Shown here: in pieces, positions 8,622 to 16,217 of the stretch
Numbering within the stretch: the first letter of the stretch is position 1
Layout: every line of letters starts with the position of its first letter
Source: Achromobacter xylosoxidans
GTDB lineage: Bacteria > Pseudomonadota > Gammaproteobacteria > Burkholderiales > Burkholderiaceae_B
Direction: 5' to 3'
Length of the DNA: 64,000 nucleotides
Assembly: GCF_002192695.1 (NCBI RefSeq)
Contig: NZ_MTLG01000117.1
Coordinates: 1-64,000 of the forward strand
The notes under the pieces: generated by a model
What the model saw: the letters and a program-made list of their open reading frames with translations, nothing else
Database searches by the model: none
Told to the model about the DNA's origin: nothing
Translations under genes and position numbers: made by a program

Positions 8622-9389
8622 ATGAAGGGTTTGAAAGACAAAGTTGTGATCGTCACGGGCGGCAGCGGCGGCATCGGCGCCGCGCTGTGCGAACGCTTCG
8701 CCGAGGAAGGCGCCAAGGTCGCCATCTTCGACCTGAACGCCGAAGGGGCGGGGCAGGTCGCCGCGCGCATCCGGGTACAGGGCGGCCAGGCATCCGCATA
8801 CCGCGTTGACATCACCGACTATGCCGGGATCGTCGCCGCCGTCGCCCGAGCCGAGGCCGAGCAGGGGCCGATCGACGTGCTGGTGAACAACGCGGGCTGG
8901 GACCATGCCGCGCGGTTCCTCGATACGGATCCGGAACTGTGGGACAAGATCATCAGCATCAATCTGAAAGGTCCCATCAACCTGCACCACGCGGTGCTCA
9001 AGGGCATGGTCGCCCGCGGCAAGGGACGCATCGTCAACATCGCGTCCGATGCCGGCCGCGTCGGTTCTTCCGGGGAATCGGTGTATTCGGCCTGCAAGGG
9101 CGGGATCATTGCGTTCACCAAGACCATGGCGCGCGAGGTCGCACGCAAGCAGATCAACGTCAACGTGGTCTGCCCCGGTCCGACTGACACTCCGCTGTTC
9201 CGTGATTTCGCCGGCGAAGGCGAAAGCGGCGCCAAGCTGCGCAACGCACTGGAGAAGGCCATCCCGTTCGGCAGGCTGGGCCAGCCCGGCGATGTGGTCG
9301 GCGCGGTGTGCTTCATGGCGTCGGACGACGCGGCATTCATTACCGGCCAGGTTGTCTCGGTGTCGGGTGGATTGACCATGGCGGGCTAG
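8622..9389 (+). CDS. Short-chain dehydrogenase, probable 3-hydroxyacyl-CoA dehydrogenase
   Basis: 255 residues from the ATG at 8622, which has GGAGAG upstream; the longer open frame around it is not coding. The Rossmann start VIVTGGSGGIGAAL, the NNAGWDHA motif, the Ser of IVNIASDAG and the catalytic YSACKGG (Tyr/Lys) are all in place, and the protein ends in the common SGGLTMAG tail. NAD(H) use is likely from the Asp at the end of the second strand (AIFDLN). In this operon it should oxidise the 3-hydroxyacyl-CoA formed by the MaoC protein. It is followed, 62 bases on, by a second Bug receptor gene. Confidence 0.9.
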   Translation: MKGLKDKVVIVTGGSGGIGAALCERFAEEGAKVAIFDLNAEGAGQVAARIRVQGGQASAYRVDITDYAGIVAAVARAEAEQGPIDVLVNNAGWDHAARFLDTDPELWDKIISINLKGPINLHHAVLKGMVARGKGRIVNIASDAGRVGSSGESVYSACKGGIIAFTKTMAREVARKQINVNVVCPGPTDTPLFRDFAGEGESGAKLRNALEKAIPFGRLGQPGDVVGAVCFMASDDAAFITGQVVSVSGGLTMAG

Positions 9390-9451
9390 ATTCCGCCGGC
9401 AAAACAGGGCGCGCAGCGCCCGTGGCAGAAAGGCAGGAACAGGAGACAAAC

Positions 9452-10486
9452 ATGATTCACTGCAAGCAATCCCGCGGGACGGTTGGCGGCGGCCGTCGCG
9501 GATACGCATGGCTGGCCGGCATCACGGGCACGGCTGTTCTGGCGATCGTGGCAGGCGTGGCGGCGCCTGATGCCATGGCCCAGGAAAACTATCCTTCCAA
9601 ACCCATCAAGGTCGTCCTGGGGTTCTCCGCCGGCGGGGGCACCGATGCGATCGCGCGCGCGCTGGCGAAGCACATGGCCGGCACGCTGGGTGCGAACGTG
9701 TTGATCGACAACAAGCCCGGCGCCAACGGCAACATTGCCGCCGAGGAAGTCAGCCGGGCGGCGGGCGACGGCTATACCCTGCTGTACAACACCTCATCCA
9801 TCGCCTCGAGTCCCGCGCTTTACAGCAAACGGCTGTCCTACGACGTGAGCAAGGACCTCGCGCCAATCGCGCTCACGGCCAGCCTGCCGATCGTGCTGGT
9901 GGTGCCGGCAAAGTCGCCATTCAAGACGGTGGAGGAACTGGTGGCCTACGCCAAGGCGAATCCCGGCAAGCTCAACTACGCGTCGGCGGGCAACGGCAAC
10001 GTGACTCATCTGGCCGCGCTGTCGTTCGAGGATGCCGTTGGCATCAAGGGCATGCACATTCCGTACAAGGGCGAGGCGCCCGCGCTGGTCGACCTGATGG
10101 CCGGCATGGTTGATTACTACTTCGCGACTTCGGCCGGTGCCATTCCCGCGGTCAAGTCAGGACGTTTGAAGGCGCTGGCGGTTGCGACGAAGGCGCCGCT
10201 GGATACCCTGCCGGATGTGCCCACGCTGGATGCAACGGTAGCCAGGGGCCTGGAGATGTCGGCGTGGTCGGGGATGATGGCGCCAGCGGCAACACCGCCG
10301 GCGATCGTCGCCAAGCTCAATGGCGCAGTTGAAAAGGCCTTGGCCGACAAGGAAGTGCAGGCATATTTCGCCAACCAGAGCGCGCAGGCCTCGTCGTCCA
10401 CGCCGCAGGAGTATGGTGCGTTCCTCAACAAGGAGATTGACGCCTTGGCCAAGGTCATCAAGAAGGCCGGCGTAACGCTGGATTGA
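9452..10486 (+). CDS. Bug-family periplasmic solute receptor
   Basis: 344 residues. The signal peptide is long, with a basic start (KQSRGTVGGGRRGY) and a hydrophobic core before DAMAQENYP. The receptor signature PSKPIKVVLGFSAGGGTDA and DNKPGANGNIAAEE follow. It is the last gene of the plus-strand operon starting at the CoA-transferase, with AGGAGACA before the ATG, and a strong hairpin follows it. It is distinct from the Bug receptor at 4537, so the locus may take in two related acids or one of the pair may be sensory. Confidence 0.9.
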   Translation: MIHCKQSRGTVGGGRRGYAWLAGITGTAVLAIVAGVAAPDAMAQENYPSKPIKVVLGFSAGGGTDAIARALAKHMAGTLGANVLIDNKPGANGNIAAEEVSRAAGDGYTLLYNTSSIASSPALYSKRLSYDVSKDLAPIALTASLPIVLVVPAKSPFKTVEELVAYAKANPGKLNYASAGNGNVTHLAALSFEDAVGIKGMHIPYKGEAPALVDLMAGMVDYYFATSAGAIPAVKSGRLKALAVATKAPLDTLPDVPTLDATVARGLEMSAWSGMMAPAATPPAIVAKLNGAVEKALADKEVQAYFANQSAQASSSTPQEYGAFLNKEIDALAKVIKKAGVTLD

Positions 10487-10502
10487 CGCCAGGCCAATTG
10501 CT

Positions 10503-10535
10503 GCGGGCCGCAACGCGCAGGTCGTTGCGGCCCGC
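10503..10535. terminator. Strong hairpin between converging genes
   Basis: A 13-base-pair stem (GCGGGCCGCAACG with its exact complement) closes a 7-base loop between the end of the Bug gene and the end of the AcuI-like gene coming from the other strand. No long T-run follows, so it may stop transcription in both directions with help from Rho or protect 3' ends. Confidence 0.65.
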
Positions 10536-10550
10536 GGCCTTTACCGGATG

Positions 10551-11567
10551 TCAGGCCGGAAATTCCACGATGGTCCTACCCCAGGATTGACCGTCCAGCA
10601 TGTACTGAAGTTGTTGGGCCAACCCATCGAGCGTTATGGTTTTCACCTGTTCAATTGTGTGCTGCGGCCTGAGGTCGCCAGCGAGGCGAGCCCAAAGCTC
10701 GGCTTCCAGATCCAGGTAGTAGGTCAGGTTGACGCCGATGAGGCGCACACCGCGCAGGATGAAGGGAAGTACGCTGGTGGACAATTCGTTGCCGGCCACA
10801 TTGCCGAAACTGGCCACGCATCCGCGCGGCATGATGGAGCGCAGCATCAGGTCCAGCGGCTTGCCTCCCAGCGCGTCCAGCCCGCCAGCCCAGCGGGCCG
10901 GCTCCAGCGGCCGGCCTTGGTCGGCCAGATCCGTGGCGCCTAGAACTGCCTGGGCTCCCAGCGTTTGCAGATAGGCCGCCCGATCAGGCTTGGCGCTGAC
11001 CGCCGCGACCCGGTATTGCAGCCGCGCCAACATTTCGATGGCCATGCCCGAGACAGCGCCGGTCGCTCCGTTGACGAGGATTTCGCCCCGCTCGGGTTGG
11101 CAGCGCGCCTCCTGCAACAGATGGACGGCGAGCGCGGCGGTATAGCCGGCGATCCCGAGCGTGGCGGCATCGCGCAACGCGAAGCCGCCGGGCAGCTTGA
11201 TGACCCAGTCTGCGGGTACGCGCAAGTACTCCGAGAATCCGCCGTCATGGTCCACGCCGAAGCCCCGTCCAAGGACGGCCACTTCGTCGCCTTCCCGGAA
11301 CCTGCGGTCGCCGGATGCCACGATCCATCCCGAGGCGTCACTGCCTGCGACGCGGGGGAACTTCCGGATGACGTTGCCCTGCTCGGTCGTGGCCAGCGCA
11401 TCCTTGTAATTGACGCCGGCGTACGCCGTGCGTATGACCACATCTCCCGGCGATAGATCGGCCAGGGCCAGGCGCGCGAGGCCAGAGGTCATCGGGCCGT
11501 CGCGCCGGATCTGGTAGGCGCGGAATGTGCCGTGGCCTGGTGTGCCGTCCTTGGGTGCTGATTGCAT
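10551..11567 (-). CDS. acuI: AcuI/YhdH-family acryloyl-CoA reductase-like quinone oxidoreductase
   Basis: 338 residues starting MQSAPKDGTPGHG, with AAGGAGATCTCA just before the ATG. The motif AGVNYKDALATTEQG and the RVAGSDASG segment are characteristic of the AcuI/YhdH/YhfP branch of the zinc-free medium-chain reductases; the NADPH loop is VNGATGAVSGMA. Members reduce acryloyl-CoA to propionyl-CoA. In this locus it may reduce a short enoyl-CoA product or detoxify a reactive one. It is transcribed away from the IclR gene, with a candidate operator between them. The exact substrate is inferred only from the family. Confidence 0.8.
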   Translation of the reverse strand: MQSAPKDGTPGHGTFRAYQIRRDGPMTSGLARLALADLSPGDVVIRTAYAGVNYKDALATTEQGNVIRKFPRVAGSDASGWIVASGDRRFREGDEVAVLGRGFGVDHDGGFSEYLRVPADWVIKLPGGFALRDAATLGIAGYTAALAVHLLQEARCQPERGEILVNGATGAVSGMAIEMLARLQYRVAAVSAKPDRAAYLQTLGAQAVLGATDLADQGRPLEPARWAGGLDALGGKPLDLMLRSIMPRGCVASFGNVAGNELSTSVLPFILRGVRLIGVNLTYYLDLEAELWARLAGDLRPQHTIEQVKTITLDGLAQQLQYMLDGQSWGRTIVEFPA

Positions 11568-11636
11568 TGAGATCTCCTTGTTCCCGCTGCTTTTTGATCG
11601 TTGCGCCGGTTCAAGCGGCGCCGTGTTTACAGGTAT

Positions 11637-11654
11637 CATTCGAGAATATGAACG
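11637..11654. promoter_or_regulatory. Candidate IclR operator 3 (degenerate)
   Basis: CATTCGAGAATATGAACG keeps the right arm ATGAACG exactly, with a weaker left arm, in the 126-base space between the AcuI-like gene and the IclR gene. The position fits autoregulation and control of the divergent reductase. Confidence 0.5.
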
Positions 11655-11693
11655 CAGTGCATGCACATTGCTCCAGGCTGATCCGACCCATTC

Positions 11694-12485
11694 ATGAAAA
11701 CCCGATCCGAAACGAGTCCCGCTACTTCCGAGCCCCGCTCCCTGCTGCGGATTCTCGGCATCTTCGAGGTGCTGGCGCGCGGGACCGGCGGCGCCACGCT
11801 GGCGGAACTGAGCAGCGAGCTCGAGGCCCCCAAGAGCAGCCTGCTCTTGCTGCTGCGGCCCTTGGTGGCCCATAAGTACCTGATGCACGCGGCCGGGCGC
11901 TACGAGCTGGGGCCATCCATCTTCCAGTTGTCGGCCGAGGTGCTGGCCAGCGCGGGCGTTACCAAGATCTTGCGGCCCTATGTCGAGGAGCTGGCGGCGC
12001 GCTGCGAGGAAAGCGTGTTCCTGGCGCTGATCGACAAGGAAGCGAAGACGGTTACCTATATCGACGGCATCGACAGCAAGCAACCTGTCCGGTACTCGGT
12101 GCCGATCGGCACGAAACGGCCGCTGCACGTGTCGGCCGCGGGCAAGCTGCTGTTCGCGTTTCAGGACCAGGCTTGGCAAAAGAAATACCTCAAGACCGCC
12201 AAACTCAAGCCCATGACGGGCAAGCCTCTGCCGGACAAGGAGGCTTTCGAGTCGCAGCTGCAGGAAATACGCGCTTCCGGAATTGCGGTGAGCATGGGCG
12301 AGGCGGTTGCAGGCGCGTCCGGCATTGCCGCGCCGATCATCAAGGCTGACGGCACCGCCAGCTACGCCCTGATGATTGCGGCGCCCAGCGACCGTTTCGC
12401 GCAGTCGTTGCCCGCCTTGCGGCAGCTGCTGCAGGAAGTGGCCGCGGACGCCTCCACAACCTTACGGCATATGCCCGGCAACTGA
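11694..12485 (+). CDS. IclR-family transcriptional regulator
   Basis: 263 residues. Residues about 15-75 form the winged helix (SLLRILGIFEVLARG, then TLAELSSELEAPKSSLLLLL), and residues 90-255 the IclR effector domain with TYIDGIDSKQPVRYSVPIG, PLHVSAAGKLLFAF and VAGASGIAAPI. IclR proteins usually sense an aromatic or organic acid and either repress or activate catabolic genes. It sits in the middle of the acyl-CoA locus, divergent from the AcuI-like gene and convergent with the racemase-like gene, whose 3' end it overlaps by 24 bases. The repeated palindrome of this region is its probable target. Confidence 0.9.
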   Translation: MKTRSETSPATSEPRSLLRILGIFEVLARGTGGATLAELSSELEAPKSSLLLLLRPLVAHKYLMHAAGRYELGPSIFQLSAEVLASAGVTKILRPYVEELAARCEESVFLALIDKEAKTVTYIDGIDSKQPVRYSVPIGTKRPLHVSAAGKLLFAFQDQAWQKKYLKTAKLKPMTGKPLPDKEAFESQLQEIRASGIAVSMGEAVAGASGIAAPIIKADGTASYALMIAAPSDRFAQSLPALRQLLQEVAADASTTLRHMPGN

Positions 12486-13628
12486 GACTTCCTCCAGCTG
12501 GCTGCGCCATCGTGTCTGTTCGGCGGGCGATAACCATCCGGCCAGCGCCGCTTCCATCGTGCTGGCGCTGGCGGCCTCGGGCGGCGTCGGCTTTGCGGGG
12601 GCCGTACGCGAGAAGCGCGGGGCAGGCGCCGGCTGCATGACGCCGTCGACGTCGATCAAGACCTTCCGCTCCCGCATATGAGGGTGTCCGGCGGCCTGGT
12701 CCAGCGATAGCACCGGCGCCACGCACACGTCCGTGGTACCGAGCAGCTCGCACCATTGCGCCTGCGTCTTCTTCCTGAAGGCGTCGGCGAGGATGGATCT
12801 GGCCAGCGGCCATCCGTCGCGGTCGGCCTGGCGGCCGAGCGATTCGCGGTCCAGGCCCATGAGCTCGAGCAGCTTGTCGTGGAACTTGCGCTCCAGCGGC
12901 GCGACGGAAACCCATTTGCCATCGGCGCACTCGTAGACATCATAGAAGTAGGCGCCGGAGTCCAGCATGTTGTGGCCACGCTTGTCGTTCCAAAGGCCGG
13001 CCGCGTGCAGGCCGAACAGGGCGGTCGCCAGCGATGCGGTGCCGTCCACGATGGCGGCATCGACGACCTGGCCCAGTCCTGAACGGGCCGCTTCGATGAT
13101 GGCGGCGAGGACGCCCAAGGCCAGGTACAGCGCGCCGCCGCCGAAGTCTCCCACCAGATTCAGGGGTGGGGTGGGCGGCTGGCCTTCGCGGCCCATGGCG
13201 TGCAACACGCCGGTCAGGCCGATGTAATTGAGATCATGGCCGGCTACCTGGGCCAGCGGCCCGGTCTGGCCCCATCCCGTCATCCGGCCGTAGACCAGCC
13301 GTGGATTGCGCGTCAGGCAGACGTCGGGCCCCAGTCCCAGGCGTTCCATCACGCCGGGCCGGAAACCCTCGAGCAGGGCGTCGGCGCCTTCGATGAGGCG
13401 CAGCGCCAGGTCCCGCGCCGCAGCGTTCTTGAGGTCCAGGGCGATGGCCTTGCGGTTGCGCAACAGCAAGTTGAACCTGAGCGGACGCTCGATGCCCAGC
13501 GATGGGGGTTCCGACCGGTCTATGCGCAGCACGGTGGCGCCCAGGTCGGCGAGCAGCATTGCGGTCATCGGGCAGGGGCCTATGCCCGCGAACTCGATGA
13601 TCTTGATTCCCTTGAGCGGACCCATCAT
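12462..13628 (-). CDS. CaiB/BaiF-family protein resembling alpha-methylacyl-CoA racemase
   Basis: 388 residues. The N-terminus GIKIIEFAGIGPCPMTAMLL followed by GATVLRIDR, then AGHDLNYIGLTGVL and GDFGGGALYLALG, matches alpha-methylacyl-CoA racemases; the His and Asp of GHD and GDFGGG correspond to the catalytic pair of that group. It would exchange (R)- and (S)-2-methylacyl-CoA so that branched acids can enter beta-oxidation. The gene overlaps the thioesterase stop by four bases (ATGA), so the two are coupled. The presence of a racemase hints that the substrate is methyl-branched, but CoA-transferase activity cannot be excluded. Confidence 0.82.
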   Translation of the reverse strand: MMGPLKGIKIIEFAGIGPCPMTAMLLADLGATVLRIDRSEPPSLGIERPLRFNLLLRNRKAIALDLKNAAARDLALRLIEGADALLEGFRPGVMERLGLGPDVCLTRNPRLVYGRMTGWGQTGPLAQVAGHDLNYIGLTGVLHAMGREGQPPTPPLNLVGDFGGGALYLALGVLAAIIEAARSGLGQVVDAAIVDGTASLATALFGLHAAGLWNDKRGHNMLDSGAYFYDVYECADGKWVSVAPLERKFHDKLLELMGLDRESLGRQADRDGWPLARSILADAFRKKTQAQWCELLGTTDVCVAPVLSLDQAAGHPHMRERKVLIDVDGVMQPAPAPRFSRTAPAKPTPPEAASASTMEAALAGWLSPAEQTRWRSQLEEVSVAGHMP

Positions 13629-14086
13629 GCCTCTCCCTGACTGGCCAGGGGCGTCTCGGCGCCAGGCGCCGGGCCAGCGGATGCCGGCACGAGGTAAAGC
13701 GCGCGGCCGCTGGCGATGAGATTGCCCTCCGTGTCCAACACGCGGGCATGGGCGGTCGCGAAGCGCCTGCCCAGGTGTATGACCTGGCCTTCGGCCCGCA
13801 AGTCGCCGGGTTTGGCGATGCGGTGAAAGTCCACATGCATATCGATCGTGGGGACGGGAACGCCTACTTTCAGGGCGACTGCATAGTCGCCGGCGGCATC
13901 GATCAACGTCGCAAGTATGCCGCCATGCGTGGAGCGGGCATCCGGGTTCGAAATGAGTTCCTCGCGCCAGCGGATGCCGAGCGTGATGCCGTCGTCATCG
14001 GCTCGCAGTACGGACATGCCCAGCCATCGGTTCAAGGGACTGCGATTGACGATGCGGCTTGCCTCTGTGAATGCGGTGGAACTCAT
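13625..14086 (-). CDS. PaaI-type hotdog thioesterase
   Basis: 153 residues with the single hotdog domain of the PaaI/DUF4442 group. The helix signature STHGGILATLIDAAGDYA carries HGG and the Asp used to hydrolyse the thioester; strands before and after (DDGITLGIRW, TIDMHVDFHRIA) fit. It probably releases CoA from dead-end or end-product acyl-CoA of the adjacent pathway. It is the first gene of a two-gene minus-strand operon with the racemase-like gene; two copies of the proposed operator lie 60-100 bases upstream. Confidence 0.85.
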   Translation of the reverse strand: MSSTAFTEASRIVNRSPLNRWLGMSVLRADDDGITLGIRWREELISNPDARSTHGGILATLIDAAGDYAVALKVGVPVPTIDMHVDFHRIAKPGDLRAEGQVIHLGRRFATAHARVLDTEGNLIASGRALYLVPASAGPAPGAETPLASQGEA

Positions 14087-14146
14087 AGGGCCTCATGTGG
14101 CTAGGTTTGCCCGACGGGCTTCGGCCGGGCGCGTCATTGTTCTAGT

Positions 14147-14183
14147 TGTTCATTAATGTGAACGTTGTTCATAAATATAACGA
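14147..14183. promoter_or_regulatory. Tandem candidate IclR operators 4a and 4b
   Basis: TGTTCATTAATGTGAACG (14147-14164) and GTTCATAAATATAACG (14167-14182) stand side by side upstream of the thioesterase gene. The first has GTTCAT and GTGAAC arms around a 4-base spacer. The second has a perfect left arm and a right arm one base short. The centres are about two helical turns apart, which would allow two dimers on one face. Confidence 0.55.
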
Positions 14184-14240
14184 TGGAGAAAAAGGAGTGT
14201 CAAGGCCCGTAATCCCGAGCCTCGCCTGTTAGCAGAGTTT

Positions 14241-15080
14241 TTAGCCCGCGCTGCTCAGCGGATGAACAAAGGTGTAGCCCTGGCCGTAGCTCGTGCGCAG
14301 CGGCAGTTCGATTCCCGCCATCCGCGCCCGGCGGCGCAGGCGCCCAACCACGCTGGAGACGATGGCGCGCTGCAGATGCACCGGGCGGCCTGCCGCGTCC
14401 GGCCAGACCTCCTTGTGGAGGTCCGCAATACTGCAGTACTGGAAGTCATGGCCGCTCAGGCACGACAGCAGGGCATACTCCTTGTTGCTCAACGCAAGCA
14501 AGCCGGCGCTGTCCGGGGCGCGCAGCGTCTTCTCTGCCTCCATCAGCGCCCACTCGCGGACCGGCGTGACGCGGACGGTCGCGACAGTTGCCGCCAGGGC
14601 GCGCCGCCTGCGCGCCAGCGATTCCGCGGCGGGCGCGGCCTCGCGCTGCAGGCGGGTACGCAAGGCCGAAGACAGGCGCTCCAGGCTGCTGAGCGCCGCC
14701 AACAATTCGCCGATGCCGGCGTTCGAGGGCAGGCAGGCGTCCGCGCCGGCGCAGATCAGTTCCGCCCGGGTATTGGAGGAATCGTTGGCGGTGATCATGG
14801 CCACCAATCCCGCGACGTAGGGGCCGCGCCGCGCGCCCAGCATGGCGGCCAGCCATTCCGCGCTGCCGTGCATGACCACATAGTGCAGGCCGGGCTCGGC
14901 GAGCTGCTCCTGCAAGCGGGTGGCGGATTGGGTCAGGCATATCATCTGGGCGCGGTCGCCCAGCCCCTGCACTAGCGCCGTGGCTGGCTCGATGGCTTCG
15001 ACGCAAACATGGACGGTGTGATTGAAGGTAGGTCTGTTCATGATCCTGGGCCAGTTTTTCGTGGATTCGGAGGAGGTCAT
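14241..15080 (-). CDS. Winged-helix regulator with degenerate receiver domain, last gene of the fimbrial operon
   Basis: 279 residues. Residues about 15-125 look like a receiver domain (AGLVAMITAND, then ELICAGADACLPSN), but the phospho-acceptor position reads YVVMHGS without Asp and the conserved Lys is absent, so phosphorylation is unlikely. The C-terminal 100 residues form an OmpR/PhoB-type winged helix (LSNKEYALLSCL, HLQRAIVSSVVGRLRRRAR, TSYGQGYTF). The start overlaps the upstream adhesin stop as ATGA; a relic of the same start survives between the two adhesin genes, which supports it. An internal ATG at 15041 with AGGA upstream is an alternative. Control of the fimbrial operon from within is the simplest role. 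Confidence 0.8.
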   Translation of the reverse strand: MTSSESTKNWPRIMNRPTFNHTVHVCVEAIEPATALVQGLGDRAQMICLTQSATRLQEQLAEPGLHYVVMHGSAEWLAAMLGARRGPYVAGLVAMITANDSSNTRAELICAGADACLPSNAGIGELLAALSSLERLSSALRTRLQREAAPAAESLARRRRALAATVATVRVTPVREWALMEAEKTLRAPDSAGLLALSNKEYALLSCLSGHDFQYCSIADLHKEVWPDAAGRPVHLQRAIVSSVVGRLRRRARMAGIELPLRTSYGQGYTFVHPLSSAG

Positions 15081-16129
15081 TTGTATTCAAGGGTGAAGGT
15101 GGCCGAGCCGTTGGCACGACCCGCGGTCACCTGGTTTGCGGTTTGGTAGTAGCGGGCATGGAACGGCACGTTGTAGACGCCGTCCTTGGACATGCCCACC
15201 AAGGCGCTTTGGCCGTAGGCCACCGGCTGGCGGTCCTTGTCCAGGATCTGGATGCCGACACCGGTCGCGGCATTGGCGTCGGGGCTCAAGGCGATCACGC
15301 CCGGCGCGCCCGAGGCGTCGGGCTTGGCGTCCATCCGCAGGTACACCGCATTCAGCTCCGGCTTGGCCTCGCGGCAGTTCAGCTTGATGTTGAAGCCTTG
15401 TTCCGCGGCCGTGCTGCCGACCGAGCTGAACAGGTTCTTCCAGACCTTGCCGAGTTGGATGGGAGGGGTGGGGGCGGCGGTGCAGGAAGGGGTGACGATG
15501 GCGGTGGTTCTGCCGTCGATCCTCACGGTCAATGCCTCCCCTGGCGCGTCTTGCGCGTACAGGCTGGCGTAATGTCCTGCTGCAAGAGCGCCGTTGCCGG
15601 TGATGGAACCGATCTTGTAGAGTTGGACGTGAATCCAGCCTTTGGGGCCGAGGGGTAGCGTGCCTGCTTGATGCAGGCTCCAGGAGTAAGGGAAGGGGAA
15701 GGTTCCGACATGGTCGCTTGGACGCAGCCCGATACGAATGCCGATTCCGGGAATGTTTGTCCGATAGATGAAGGTGTCGTCCAGGCGTGTGCCCATGTGG
15801 ATGGACGCCATTGCCTTTCCGCCGCCGTCACCGCACCTGAGGAACGCGCTGTCTCCATGACTTATGGGATATCTTCTCTCGACGATGGGATCGAGCCTGC
15901 TCGGTCCCCTCTCCAGTGGAACGAGTATGTTGCCGAGGTTGATATTGATGACATTCCGGGCTATCCCCGGTCCCAGGGTGCATGCCGCCTGGTTCTGTGG
16001 TGCATATGCGCTCAGCGCCAGCGCCAGGCACGCGAGGGCCAACAGGCCGATTGCGCGTTTTTCCTTGGTGGACTGAGTGTCTTTCATTTTTGGTTTGTTT
16101 CTATGGCCTGCAATTTCTGGAACACGCAT
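15077..16129 (-). CDS. Fimbrial tip adhesin A (two-domain, pilin-like C-terminus)
   Basis: 350 residues from the ATG giving MRVPEIAGHR, which lines up with the start of adhesin B; a shorter form could begin at 16087 (MKDTQS). A signal sequence follows (GLLALACLALALSAYA, ending before ACTLGPG). Residues up to about 210 form a variable putative receptor-binding domain; the rest, from TPSCTAAPTPP, is a pilin domain with a cysteine pair (SCTA, LNCREA) and the C-terminal donor-strand pattern ATFTLEYK. It should cap the fimbria made by the linked chaperone and usher. I count nine differences from adhesin B over the last 139 or so residues, far fewer than in the N-terminal half. Confidence 0.8.
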   Translation of the reverse strand: MRVPEIAGHRNKPKMKDTQSTKEKRAIGLLALACLALALSAYAPQNQAACTLGPGIARNVININLGNILVPLERGPSRLDPIVERRYPISHGDSAFLRCGDGGGKAMASIHMGTRLDDTFIYRTNIPGIGIRIGLRPSDHVGTFPFPYSWSLHQAGTLPLGPKGWIHVQLYKIGSITGNGALAAGHYASLYAQDAPGEALTVRIDGRTTAIVTPSCTAAPTPPIQLGKVWKNLFSSVGSTAAEQGFNIKLNCREAKPELNAVYLRMDAKPDASGAPGVIALSPDANAATGVGIQILDKDRQPVAYGQSALVGMSKDGVYNVPFHARYYQTANQVTAGRANGSATFTLEYK

Positions 16130-16164
16130 CACCGGCACGCGTAGCTGACTTGCCGCATGGGCGC
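16130..16164 (-). pseudogene. Relic of the usher 3' end
   Basis: With the adjacent start codon of adhesin A (from 16127), this stretch matches the end of the usher gene at 17258-17295 at 33 of 38 positions, including the segment AAGTCAGCTAC read on the minus strand. It has no coding role here; it marks the upstream border of the duplicated unit. Confidence 0.75.
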
Positions 16165-16184
16165 GCCGGTAGCCGTGGAATATC

Positions 16185-16217
16185 GGGCCGGTTTTTCCTG
16201 GGTTCGGAGGGGGTCAT
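16185..16217 (-). pseudogene. Relic of the winged-helix regulator start
   Basis: Reading the minus strand from the ATG at 16217 gives MTPSEPRKNRPD, clearly related to the regulator start MTSSESTKNWPR at 15080; 29 of 33 bases agree. The ATG overlaps the adhesin B stop exactly as the intact regulator ATG overlaps the adhesin A stop. The frame is lost in the usher relic that follows, so this is a leftover from the duplication. Confidence 0.75.

Larger units (their letters stand above)
15048..16164 (-). repeat. Adhesin duplication unit, copy A
   Basis: This span and 16185-17295 are two copies of one ancestral segment containing the start of the regulator gene, a complete adhesin gene and the end of the usher gene. 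The last third of the adhesin is almost identical between copies; the N-terminal half has diverged strongly. Confidence 0.85.

Noticed and set aside
9407..9421. Small hairpin GGGCGC-GCA-GCGCCC between the SDR and Bug genes
   Set aside because: The stem is only six pairs with no T-run and the genes appear cotranscribed, so it is not called a terminator.
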